In this document: positions 11,911 through 22,763 of the stretch, piece after piece
Layout of the letters: the number at the start of each line of letters is the position of its first letter
Position numbering within the stretch: the first letter of the stretch is position 1
Source: Gentiana macrophylla
Taxonomy: Eukaryota; Streptophyta; Magnoliopsida; Gentianales; Gentianaceae
DNA length: 64,000 bases
Assembly: GCA_026214975.1 (NCBI GenBank)
Contig: CM047814.1
Location: 22,281,541-22,345,540 of the forward strand
Reading direction: 5' to 3'
The notes under the pieces: model-generated
Seen by the model: the letters and a program-made list of their open reading frames with translations, nothing else
Told to the model about the DNA's origin: nothing
Database searches by the model: none
Made by a program: the position numbers and the translations under genes

Positions 11911-12474
11911 TCGCTATAAAATTATGCAATTGTCCTTCTCCCTATAAAAATATGTAGTTGTCACCGTTACTTAAAAATATTTCAGATTGTGTCCTTATCT
12001 TTAATTTTCCATAAATATTAATTAGGTAATCTAATGATTCAGAGTCAAACAGTTGCTATTATACCAAAGAATTGAACAAATTACAAAGTTCGAATCTCGA
12101 CACTACAACTTAAAATGCAGCTACCTTCTTAAAACATCCAAATCATATACCACTAGGTCATGTCTGGAAACACTTTATCCTTATTTCTTTATCTTACTCC
12201 ATTTTGTATAGATGAGATGGCCGGATGCTGCCACCTTATTCTTCCCTTTTTGCCATAAAAAATTGTTTTGTTTATGTTTTTGTTTTTTTGTTGCTATAAA
12301 CTCGTTGTTTAGTTTATTTTCTTTTATTTGTTTTTTAATAAAAGAAAAGAGGTTTAACATATTGAAATTGAAGGTTGGTGAAATAAAATGATGATGTTGA
12401 TTATGAATATTTTATATTAAGTAAGAGTAAATAGATGCGTGTGTTAGTTTGTCGTATCTTAAGGAAAACTAAGG
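11911..12474. other. Gene-free AT-rich DNA
   Basis: Nothing recognisable was found apart from short A/T tracts. It ends at the TSD of the solo LTR that starts at 12480. Confidence 0.5.
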
Positions 12475-12479
12475 ATAAA

Positions 12480-14798
12480 TGTAAAACCTTTTACCTCCTA
12501 ACAATGGCATTTTCGTCTTTTCGAAATAAGAATTTTCTTTTTATTTTCTTTGGCTCAAAGTCATCCTAAACCGACTTAAGGCTCAAGAAAATCTATAAAA
12601 AAGGCTTTAGGAAGCCCTACACTTCATCAATTTTGCATTTTCGGTGTTTCAGTGAAAAAGTGGGTTGTTGTATCGAGAGAGACCTCAGAAAAGCACGCCG
12701 GTCAGCTTCTACACAGAGCTCTATTTGACCATTCTAGGTTCGTTTTGCGAGTCAGAGTGGTGAAATCGAAGCATTTTTTGTTCCGGAATCTGTCTCAGGC
12801 TTTGATTTTTCTTTCAAATGTAAGATCATCATCATTTCTTGTTGATTTGTAGCTATGATTTTGTTTGGATTAGAATTCGTAGTGGCCATGTCAGACTGTC
12901 CTTTTGTTCGTAGATTCGAAGGATAACTGTTGTCTATTCGCAGTTTGGGTTGCTGTTTTGGTTTGTTAGTTAAGAGGTAATGAGCTCTTTTTATCAAAAT
13001 GATCCGTCTTTAATTCAAAGTTATGTTTTCACTTGTTTCACTGTTGTTTTCTGTAAAAGTGCACAATACTAGACATGCTTATGTGTTTAGGTTAGCCGTC
13101 GGATATCTATAAGTCAGGTTGAAAGGCTGTGAGCTTCAGTCAGGCCTCTTCCCGGCCACTCTCTCGGGAAAGCGCACGGCTGAACTTCAAAACTGCTTTC
13201 TGTTCATTCTGTGACGCAAACAGTGTTTGGAAAGCATTATTATGTATTCTAGATACTTTTCTTTAAACTTATGCGTTTTGGTTATGAGGAGTGGAGATAG
13301 GTTGAGAGTTCAGTGTTGCTATGACCTTTGTATGATCACACAAGTTAGAATATGGCTAAAACATGAATCTATGTGCTTTATTTGCTCTTACTTGCGCTAT
13401 GGTAAGGTCTAGTTAGTTACCCATCATGTATTGAACGGAGTACCATGGGTCCTTAAGTCCAATGACTATGATTAGTTGTATTTCCCATGTTGTTTTAAGA
13501 CGATGTATCAAATTACGTGTCATTAGAGGATAGATTTGACTCATTGAAGGATAATGTAAAATCACAGCAAAAGAAGAAAGATATTGGCAGTTAGGATAAT
13601 ATCTCACCGTGATCACATTCGTATTATATATATTAAAATCGCGGCCAAAGAAGAAAGATAATGTTAGTTAGGATAATATCTCATTGTGGTGGGGCGCAAT
13701 TTCATGTGATGGGTACGGGTATCAGATGGATGTTAGGTGTGGAAGAAATAGCGGATGAGGTGGTGATAAGGGCGGAGGAAGAAGAATTTGGTGAAGCTCC
13801 ATCGGGAAAAAAATAGATATGTGATGACTCTGATACCATGTTGAATTACTATCTCTCTCAAAATCTTAAGCTGCTGGGGAAGTAGCTAATTAACATTTTA
13901 AACACTTCAACAAGCCCCCTCAAATGTGCTCCTATAACAAGCCTAGGCCAACATGGACACAAAGAATGGCACACAAAGCCAACAAAGAGGCCAAACACTT
14001 GCACAATTTAATGATTCTAATCGATCCTTTATTACGTGTCACGTTGGACATATGGCTAGTCATATTCCGCGTGTCGCAATATGCCCTCATGCTAAGTATA
14101 TGGTTTAGGTGCTAGACAAGTACACGACAAAAACACGAATATATTAAGTACGTAATTAATGTAACTGAACAAGTACGTGCAATACGAACTGATGTAGTTA
14201 ATAGGTCGTGTTTCCTATGCATTGATCAAGTATTGTTATAAAAGTTGTTTTCTTATTGTCTTTAAATTGTTTTGTAACTAGATAAAGTAGATTAAGGTCA
14301 TGTATTTGACAAGCATTGATCTCTCTTTTGATCTTCTTTCTCTTTATTGAGCATCACTCACTCCTTTCTTTGGAATAAGAAGGTATATATGCGGGCAATG
14401 ATGAGTTTGATGACGAGTTTAGAGAGCAAGCTTAAAAGTGGAACTACGAAGTTGCTTATGTTATAGTCGTTTGTCTTTAGTAGTTACATTGTTTTTGAAT
14501 ATGGCATGGATGCCAATAGTTGTAGTTGTTTCTCTTTTTCAGACATGTTGGTTGTTTGAGGAATTGGTATGTATTCCAGTTATTTAGAATCTAGTTTGAC
14601 AACTATTGTATTGTTGAGTTGTTCAATGGAACACCCTGAGGGTCTATTCTCGAGTCTTTTGCTTGATTTCTTCCACACAATTTTTAATTACTCTGATAAG
14701 ACGTTAGACTTACATGTGTTTTAGGGCTTTCTCTAAAATTAATGTACCGAACGTTCTAATTCCAAATAAAAACACGGTGTCCGAGATCAGGCATTACA
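12480..14798 (+). mobile_element. Solo LTR A (Gypsy, probably Tekay/Del-like)
   Basis: The element starts TGTAAAACC, ends GGCATTACA, and is flanked by a perfect 5-bp duplication ATAAA (12475-12479 and 14799-14803). No internal retroelement sequence follows, so this is a solo LTR left by LTR-LTR recombination. A TATA box (CTATAAAAAAGG) lies near 12593. It aligns along its length with solo LTR B and ends like solo LTR C. It is about 450 bp longer than B, mainly because of a secondary insertion at 13523-14030. The orientation follows from the TATA box and LTR ends. The TGTAA..TTACA ends are typical of Tekay/Del chromoviruses; the lineage is an inference. The ORFs inside are not genes. Confidence 0.85.
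13523..14030 (-). mobile_element. Secondary insertion in solo LTR A with a TRIM-like LTR
   Basis: This 508-bp segment is absent from solo LTR B and is bounded by an 11-bp direct repeat ATTACGTGTCA (13512-13522 and 14031-14041). Inside, at 13839-13912, is a 74-bp unit beginning TGTTGAA and ending TTCAACA. On its left is CTCTGATACCA, the complement of a tRNA-Met PBS. On its right is AGCCCCCTCAAATG, the complement of a polypurine tract. One short LTR between a PBS and a polypurine tract is what a tandem or recombined minus-strand TRIM would leave. A ~60-80-bp duplication lies at 13556-13690. The mechanism is uncertain. Confidence 0.5.
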
Positions 14799-14803
14799 AT
14801 AAA

Positions 14804-15764
14804 TGTGAGAATGCTCCATGGAGATTATGTCCAATTTCTTATCCAATTCGTCATATGAAACATATATTTTTTTCAATAGATGTCGAATGTGGGCTTTTTA
14901 TTTGTTTTTAGGGTGATGATATATGCATTACACACGTTTTCAGTATATGTACCATAAAACACTATCATCATCATCATTGATCATTGTGAAACCAATGTCA
15001 ACAATTTGCTAAACAATTTAATTAATAATTAATAGATAAGAAAGAAGATGTAGTGAAAAAAAAATGTGTAGTGCAATTTCGTTATTTTATTTTAAGGAGT
15101 AGTTTGTGCTTTGAAAAGGCGGAGGTTGGTCCCATGGGCAAAAATGTGACCTAAAAAGAACCACAAAGCACATGTAAAGCTTCGTTTAGCAAGAGGAAGC
15201 ATATGGGGCTCCATAATAATAATAATAATAATAATAACCTAACTATCGATGATCAGCCATTATAGCAGCGGCCGTAACCTACTCCATTAGGAGGTATATT
15301 TACGCCTGTTTATTCCACTAAATCATGTCATTAATCCAAACTTCTTTTCAATTTCTTTATTATTATACATTATCTCTTTTACAAGATTCGATCCCGGCAA
15401 TCACGTTATATTTCTCTACATGTTAGATTACTCAACCACTGCGTTGCTTCATTTTGGACGGCCAATTAGTAGACACGTATGTAGTTTCGGATTTATTATG
15501 CCACAACGACCAAGGAAAAGGATGTCTCATAACCATTGTAAATAAGTTGTACCATACACCGTCAGAAAGTCAAATAAAAAATGAGTTTTATTTAATGAGT
15601 TAAATAATTATCAAACATTCATTTACTTTTTCATTGTACACCGTGACAAAGTCAATAAAAAATTATGAACATAATTATACTCATTAAAAAAAAAAAAAAA
15701 TTAACTCATTCAATTTACTAGACACCGGTTCAAGGAAAAAATTAGTGACAAAGCGACCATACTT
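14804..15764. other. Gene-free DNA between two solo LTRs, with an (AAT)n microsatellite
   Basis: No gene was recognised. A perfect trinucleotide run (ATAATA..) lies at 15213-15237, and an A tract lies near 15687. Confidence 0.55.
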
Positions 15765-15769
15765 ACTAG

Positions 15770-17635
15770 TGTAAAATCTCTCACCTCCTAATAAGAACGT
15801 TTTAGTCTTTTTCGAAAATTGTTTTCCTTTTTCCTTTTTTTTTTAAAGTTTTATGTTCCCATAAGTTGTTGGAAACCGACCTGGCAAAAAGTCTATAAAA
15901 GGCTTCAAGATAGCTCTAGAATTCACAGAATTTGCGTTTTCAAGTTTCCAGGAAAAGGCCAACCCGCTTTCCCAAGCACTCTTTCGAGATAGCGCACCGA
16001 TCAAATCATATAGGGCTCGTTTTGACTTTTCCGGGTTCGTTCTGTAGATCAAAGTAGTGAGTACGAAGTGGATTTGGTTCCAGCAGCAGTTTCGAGTTTG
16101 GATTCTTCTTGTGAAGGTAATCATCATTGTTTCTTGTTTAGTTCGTAGGTTTGGCCTTTCTGGGTTAGAATTCGTAGTATTGATGTTAGGTTATTTGTTT
16201 GTTCGTAGATTCACAAGAATTCGAAGGATAATCATAGGTTGTTCGTTGTTTGTCTTGTGGTTTCGTTCCGTTTACGAGGTAAGAAGTTTCTTCTTATCAA
16301 AAGGATTAGTTTCGATTTAAAATTTTGTGTTTTAATTCTTTAAAATTGCACAAACATGGACATGTTTATTTGTTTAAGAGTAGTTGTCGGGTATCTGTGT
16401 GTAGGGAAGTGATTCTATAGGGGATGTTTGGACCGCTTTCCCGGCCACCCGCTTAGGAAAGCGCATGGGCTGAATCCTAAAACTGCCTCATGGTTCATTC
16501 CGTGACGTATGCTGTGTTTTCAATACGTTATTCTATTTTCTGGATACTTTTTTGTAAACTGTTTTGTGCGAGTAGTGGAGATATGATGGTAGTTTGGTGT
16601 TGTTATGGCCTTTGTATGATCACGTAGGTTAGATATATAGTTCTAACATGAATTTATGTGCTTTACGTGCTCCTACATGCTTCACGTGTTTAGTGAGGTA
16701 ATTGTTACTAGCATTGTATTCTACGGAGTACCGTGAGTCCCTAAATACCGTGTCGGATGTATGACTAGTTCTATTAGTCATGTCGTTCTTAAGACGACGG
16801 TCCCCAAGTACCATGGGTCCCTAAGTCCCATAATTGAAGGTATTGTTAGTCATATTAGCTTGTACACCGTGCCCTCGATCAAGATAAGTATTTTGATGCT
16901 ATGTAATGAAAAATGAATACGAAAGACAAGACAACACATGGTTATGTTAAGTAAGTATTTAATGCAACAAAAAAAGTACGTATAAGTAGAACTGAATGTG
17001 GTAATAGGTCATGCTTTATATGCATTGTTCAACGTGGTTTTAAAGGGGATTTTCTTATGTTTCATGTTATTCTCTTAAATTGTTTTGTAAACTAGATGAA
17101 ATAGATTCATGTCATGTACATGAATATCTCTTTTGATCTTATCCCTATTTACTAAGCTTAGCGTGTGAGTTTACTCTTTTATTTGGAATAAGAAGATATG
17201 TAGGTTGAAGATAAGTATGATGATGAGCTTGGAGAGAAAGCTAGGAGTGGAGCTATGGGGTTGATTATGCTATAGTCGTTTGTCTTTGTAGTTGTATTGA
17301 AATTTGTATAGATGAAAAAATGATTGGTGAGAGAAATTATAATGAAATACTATATTGATAAAGTAATGATTAAATAGTGTACTGGGTGAATAAATTGAAT
17401 TGATTAATATTATTTTATTTGTTAATGATGAAATTATAATAAAATAATATAATTAATAAAATAATGATAAATAAGAAAGTGGAGTGAATAAAATATTGAG
17501 TTGGATTTGCGTTTTTCGTTAATTACTCTGATATGACGTAAGACTTAAATGAGGTTTAAGGTTTTCTCTAAATGTCACGTGTCGAATGTTCCATTTCCTG
17601 ATAAAGACTTCGGTATTTGAGAGCGGAGCATTGCA
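15770..17635 (+). mobile_element. Solo LTR B (same family as A)
   Basis: The element starts TGTAAAATC and ends GCATTGCA. Its flanks are ACTAG (15765-15769) and ACTAA (17636-17640), a 4/5 match to a 5-bp duplication. It shares a TATA box (TCTATAAAAGG near 15892), a GGAAAGCGCA motif near 16453 and a GCTATAGTCGTTTGTC stretch near 17270 with LTR A. At 1,866 bp it is probably closer to the ancestral length than A. There is no internal retroelement sequence on either side. Confidence 0.8.
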
Positions 17636-17702
17636 ACTAATACACATTGTTTTTTTACAGAACTTTTAATTTTTTTAATTTTCACAAACACTAATAGTAA
17701 CT

Positions 17703-17917
17703 AACCAAGTAAACTTCTACTGCCAGTGGTAAAGTGACTTGATAATGCATAAGGAGGTCACTGGTTCGATTCTCCTCCTAGACGCAATGTTGAAAGAGCT
17801 CTTAGCCAGACCTTACCCCTGAGTAAGAGTCAGACTCTGCAGGCACGACCTGGGCCGAACTTCGGATTAATCGGACCAGTGGGTTCCGGATACCGGGGGC
17901 TTTAAGCAAAAAATAAA
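17703..17917 (+). mobile_element. tRNA-derived SINE, copy 1
   Basis: This SINE has an A-box-like TGGTAAAGTG and a B box GGTTCGATTCTC, the internal promoter of RNA polymerase III, then a body ending GGCTTTAAGC and a short A-rich tail. It is flanked by a 17-bp perfect duplication AAACACTAATAGTAACT (17686-17702 and 17918-17934). It inserted into the 5' end of copy 2, so it is the younger one. Confidence 0.8.
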
Positions 17918-17927
17918 AAACACTAAT

Positions 17928-18126
17928 AGTAACTTGAGAATGCCTAGGAAAGTCACCGGTTCGATTCTCCTCTGATGCGTCATGTTGAAAGAGATCTTGG
18001 CCAGACCTTGTCCCTGAGTAAGAGTCAGACTCTGCAGGCACGACCCGGACCGAACTCTGGATTAGTCAGACCAGTGGGTTCCGGATACCGGAGGCTTTAA
18101 GCAAAAAAAAAAAAAAAAAAAAAAAA
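17928..18126 (+). mobile_element. tRNA-derived SINE, copy 2 (5'-truncated, older)
   Basis: It shares the B box (GGTTCGATTCTC), the CCCTGAGTAAGAGTCAGACT core and the GGCTTTAAGC 3' end with copy 1, followed by 24 A residues. An 8-bp ACACTAAT occurs before it (17688-17695) and after its tail (18131-18138), a plausible TSD. The A-box region is incomplete, and copy 1 sits within its 5' flank. Confidence 0.7.
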
Positions 18127-18138
18127 CACAACACTAAT

Positions 18139-18668
18139 TCAGTTTTCGATAAGCTTCTTTGCCGTTGATGAATTAATCATTTTCAAAACACCCTTCAAAG
18201 CCCCCCTCTCAACCAAAAAAAAAAAAAACACCCTTCAAAGTTTTTGAATGGTTTGGCAAATTTATTTTATGAACTTTTTGCACTTTTATACCCAAAAAAA
18301 AATCCTTTGACAATGTTCAAAAGTGTAAACCGAGAAATGTAAAACGATGTTCCACATGTTTTGTTAAGATCGAATTTCGAGATATATCTCTTAACTGTAT
18401 TAACATAGTGAAAATAAGACAAAATACATTAAATTTATGTGGCTTGATCAAGTGATTTACATCCACGGCTTAATAGGAGCAATATCACTACAAGTGAGAG
18501 TGTAAAATAAACCCTTCTAAAGCCCAAAAGGCAATAACCCGAACATTGGGGCTATAGACAATAGAGTTTATCAAAAGTAATATATCTCAAAGGTGCATCT
18601 AATACAATAGATTAAAGCCTTATTTATACCATAAACTAAAGGTATGGGTGGGGTTCAATAGAGAAAAT
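18139..18668. other. Gene-free AT-rich DNA
   Basis: There are A-rich stretches and a direct repeat CACCCTTCAAAG at about 18189 and 18230. No gene was found. Confidence 0.5.
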
Positions 18669-19005
18669 ATATTTTCAGATTAATGTAGCGTCTTTTATTT
18701 TATATCAGACCGGGTCAGACATGATATTTTTTTTTAAGTCTCCCGTTCAATTGCGTAGAAAGAGCCTGTGCAAATTGCAACGGGCCCATGAAAAAATGCA
18801 ATGGGGCATGTGGGAAATGCAAGAGGGCTAACAAACTTAAAATAATAATAATATAAAGCATGGAGATTTCAACGGGGTGGGACTGTGGGAGGAGATATTT
18901 CAACAGGGCGAGGGGAAATTTCAACGGGAAACTTAAAAAAAACGTCAGGTCTGACCCGACCTGACATGAAATAAGGGGTGCTATATTGACTTGAAATCAC
19001 TTTTT
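18669..19005. mobile_element. Foldback (MITE-like) element
   Basis: The ends are imperfect inverted repeats of about 80 bp. The left arm contains TATCAGACCGGGTCAGAC and TTTTAAGTCTCCCGTT; the right arm contains the complement of TCAGGTCGGGTCAGAC and of TTTAAGTTTCCCGTT. The ~160-bp centre holds repeated TTTCAACGGG/TTGCAACGGG motifs. No TSD could be fixed and no coding capacity is visible. Confidence 0.55.
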
Positions 19006-19531
19006 CTCGGGTTTAATAGTGGGTTTGAGCGTTAAGTACGGGTAATCAGGTTAAAAATTAAATTACTGATGGAAAAAAAATAATTTTCCTATAAAATAAA
19101 TAGCAATAAGTCGGCCAGGTTTCTCATGGGCAGGTAATGCCTAATTATTTTATTTTTTGTTTTTCCATGTACGTGTTCCGAGTGCGTCAAACATGGTCCA
19201 ATCTTCCACCAAAAAGAAAAAACGAAAAAAAAAAAAACATGGTCCAATCGTCAAGGAATGGAAATCAAGTGTCCAAATTGAATTGGTAATCGTGTGGGAT
19301 TGGTCCGGTTGAGAAATTTATTGGGTGCACCAGTCATATACAGAGACGCAGAGTGCATCAATGTGACTACGATATGAGCCTTTTATTTTTAAATTGAATT
19401 CAAACTGTGTGATTCAAATTTGTTTACCCGTCATTTCTGTGTAAATGAAGATACTTCACAATAACTTCCCGTCCAGGTACCGGCGCGGTGAATGCCAATG
19501 GAATATGTGTAGCAGCATTCAGAGATATGAA
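19006..19531. other. Gene-free DNA
   Basis: Nothing recognisable was found. It ends at the outer border of the inverted LTR arm. Confidence 0.5.
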
Positions 19532-20782
19532 ATGATTTATCCGAAGAGAACGTTAAGTAGCGTATAATATTAAATAAATCTAATATCATACACCAGCCTC
19601 TACGTCGTCGTATCAAAATAAAGCAACGGAAGCCCCAAATGGCTCGAGTAAAAATATAAATGCTTCTATGAATATAATACAAACCGACTATAGCTGAATT
19701 GTTTAACCTACAACAACCAAAGGCCCAAAGGTTACAACGTACGATGTCTAAAAGAAAGGTACAACACTTGTCTTACAAACATGAAACAAATGTACAACAT
19801 CGTCTTTCAATAAAATACAACGTAGTCTAGTACATCATATATAATAAAACAAAGGTAAGCATCAAGCATGACATCAACTCAAAAGTCATCCTCGAACTCC
19901 TCATCGAGCTCAAGATCAACCTGTTCGTCTTCTCACCCCAAAAACTTACAAAACAAACATGCAATTTAGGTAAGTACAAAGTACTTAGCAAGAGGAAGAA
20001 CTTAATGAATAACTAAGTTCAACAACAGAAAGGTTTACGTTATTATTATTAAGTTATATTGGTGAGACCGACTCAAACTCTAGGGTTCACTTCATGCTCA
20101 TCAACATGTCGTGACTTTTGGTTTCTAGCTTAACTTATCTTTGTTACAACCGCATTCAATGGCACTACGCATGATGTATATCCACCACGAGATATTACTG
20201 TGTAACCTATCAGTGGATCACACCGATAGCCACGGGATGAACCCGATAGTGTACGCGTTCGGTAAAGTCCCTCTACTCACAGTGCCCCTTCGAGGCCAGC
20301 AGATTTATTCATTCACAAAGTTCCCGTACTCCCGGTGCCTTTCAAAGGCCATGAGAGTTATTCGCTTTATCCGAATGGCCCACACATCGCGATATAACCT
20401 TGTGCCTTACCAAGAATAACATGATGTTTAGTCTTTTACTACACAAGTACGTTTGTTATTAATTGTTAACTAGTCACCTAAGTATTTTCAAATAAGCTCC
20501 ATCAGAACTCCTACTCTCTTACTTAGACCACTAGACACGGACAGCTCCTAGCACATACACAGACATTGATTAATACTAATTCATCAAAGCACAAGCCAAT
20601 CATATTATTCCGACAGTCCCGAACTTCAACTCTTAGGAAGAATCCATTCGGTGCCGGAACTAAACGCATCAGAAACTTAATCAAGACTTGTTCATGTTCA
20701 TTTAATGTTATTAGATCAAGAAATAACAATTAAAACTAGACTCGGAGTGTAAAACACATTAAACACCAAAAACAGGCCCAAT
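19532..20782 (-). repeat. Left arm of a ~1.25-kb inverted repeat (antisense 3' part of an LTR)
   Basis: Read on the minus strand, this arm matches 20899-22150 over nearly its whole length. Landmarks include the same LTR-encoded 68-residue frame (59 of 68 residues identical by eye) at 20523-20729 and 20956-21162, and the CATCAAGCATGACATCAACT/complement pair. The innermost bases mirror exactly around CAGGCCCAATGCTC. The outer end stops short of the final LTR nucleotides, so the arm is truncated. It belongs to the family of solo LTRs A-C. Confidence 0.8.
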
Positions 20783-22176
20783 GCTCGCTGGCAAGTGAAA
20801 TACGGGACCGGAAAGTAGGAAAAAGTGATACATCGTTGATTGTGCACTGGCATTGCACGAGCATTGGCTCAATGCACGGGCATTGCGCGAGCCTTCGTGA
20901 GCATTGGGCCTGTTTTTGGTGTTTAATGTGTTTTAAGCTCCGAGTCCAGTTTTAATTGTTATTTCTTGATCTAATAACATTAAATGAACACGAGCAAGCC
21001 TTGATTAATCTTCTGATGCGTTTAGTTCCGGCACCGAATGGATTCTTCCTAAGAGTTGAAATTCGGGACCGTCGGAAGAGTATGATTGGCTTGTGCTTTG
21101 ATGAATTAGTATTAATCAATGTTTGTGTATGTGCTAGGACTTGTCCGTATCTAGTGGTCTAAGTAAGAGAGTAGGAGTTGTGAGGGAGCTTATTTGAAAA
21201 TACTTAGGTGGCTAGTTAACAATTAATAACAAATGTACTTGTGTAGTAAAAGACTAAACATCATGTTATTCTTGGTAAGGCACAAGGTCATATCGTGATG
21301 TGTGGGCCATTCGGATAAAGTAAATAACTTTGCTGGCCTTTGAAAGGCATCGGGGTAGGGGAACTTCATGAATGAATAACTCTGCTGGCCTCGAAGAGGC
21401 ACTGGGAGTAGAGGGACTTCACTGAACGCGTACACTATCGGGTTCATCCCGTGGATTTCAGTGTGATCCACTGATAGGTTGTACAGTAATATCTCATGGT
21501 GGATATACACCATACGTAGTGCCCTTGAATGCGGTTGTAACAAAGATAAGCTAAGCTAGAAACCAATAGTCACGACATGTTCATGAGCATAAAGTGAACT
21601 CTAGAGTTTTAGTCGGTCTCACCAAGATAACTTAATAATAATAACGTAAACCTTTCCGTTGTTGAACTTAGTTATTCATTAGGTTCTGCCTCTTGCTAAG
21701 TACTTTGTACTTACCTCAATTTCGTGTTTGTTTTGTATGTTTTTGGGGTGAGAAGACGAACATGTTGATCTTGAGCTCGATGAGGAGTTTGAGGATGACT
21801 TTTGAGTTGATGCCATGCTTGATGCTTAACTTTCTTTTATTATATATGATGTACAAGACTATGTTGTATTTTATTGAAAGACCATGTTGTACTTTTGTTT
21901 CATGTTTGTAAGACAAGTGTTGTACCTTTCTTTTAGACATCATACGTTGTAACCTTTGGACTTTTCATTGTTGTAAGTTAAACAATTCAGCTATAGTCGA
22001 TATGTATTCTATTCGTAGAAGCATTTAGATTTTTACCCGAGCCTTTTGGGCTTCTGTTGCTTTATTTTGATACGACGACGTAGAGACTGACGTATAATAT
22101 TAGATTTATTTAATATTATACGCGTCGAACGTTCTCTTCCGGATAAGGGCTCGGTATATGGGAGCGGGGCTTTACA
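20783..22176 (+). mobile_element. Truncated LTR of the A/B/C family (includes right arm of the inverted repeat)
   Basis: This is the 3' part of an LTR in plus orientation, ending GGAGCGGGGCTTTACA at 22176, like the ends of LTRs A, B and C. The portion 20899-22150 is the right arm of the inverted repeat. The spacer 20783-20898 is also plus-sense LTR: it matches LTR C near 23695 (AAAGTGATACA.CGTTG) and has the same GC-rich GCATTG motifs. No intact 5' end or TSD was found. The 68-residue ORF at 20956-21162 also occurs in LTR C and is not considered a gene. Confidence 0.75.
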
Positions 22177-22422
22177 AAATGTTTGGTAATCCTCATAGGA
22201 TAAAAATAAGACATAGTTAATAACACCATAGTCAATCTACCATAGGAATACCACAACGAAATTCGATCATTCTAGAGTTGAATTTATGTATAAATCTTGA
22301 CCCTGAAAAGGTCAAAATCAGATTTCGCACTCTATAAAATCGAAATTTGCCCGAAGTGTGGTGCCAAGCAGACGTGTCATTAAAAATGCCCTAAAACATA
22401 TTCGCTACAATTAATTGGATAA

Positions 22423-22702
22423 TACTCCCCCTGTTCCACGATAACCGAGTTAGTTGCCAAAAACACGCAGATTAAGAAAGTAAACAATTGTTTTGACTTT
22501 GATTAGATAAACTCTAGAATACCCTTACAGAAAATAGAGTAAATAATGTTGTGCATTTAAAACAGTGTATGAAAAAAATAAAGAGATGGGTAAAAGGGGT
22601 AAAGTGCATTAAATTTTGTATTGGAAAAAGTCTGGGCTTAGTTATTTTGGAACAAATTTTTTTAACAACTGTCTTAGTAATTTTGAAACAAAGGGGGTGT
22701 GT
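22423..22702. mobile_element. Degenerate Stowaway-like MITE
   Basis: The left end TACTCCCCCTGTTCC and right end GAAACAAAGGGGGTGTG are imperfect inverted repeats of Stowaway type, with internal repeats of TAGTTATTTTGGAAC and its relatives. The ~280-bp size fits. The ends are eroded, so the right boundary is approximate. Confidence 0.55.
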
Positions 22703-22763
22703 GTTTAGATTGTAATTAAGGTTAACACTACGGGGAAATAAGAAACTTTGACTGACCATTAAG

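Noticed and set aside
12652..16320. ORFs of 60-94 residues inside solo LTRs A and B
   Set aside because: They lie in LTR sequence, differ in frame between the two LTRs and have no domain.
17703..18126. tRNA genes suggested by A- and B-box motifs
   Set aside because: No cloverleaf fold can be drawn past the boxes; poly(A) tails and TSDs identify SINEs.
20523..21162. A pair of conserved 68-residue ORFs (also near 23873)
   Set aside because: The conservation follows from duplicated LTR sequence on both strands; the relatives in solo LTR C have indels, so no sign of coding selection.
21223..21543. 106-residue minus-strand ORF
   Set aside because: Reverse strand of the LTR arm; mirrored at 20141-20419 by the inverted repeat.
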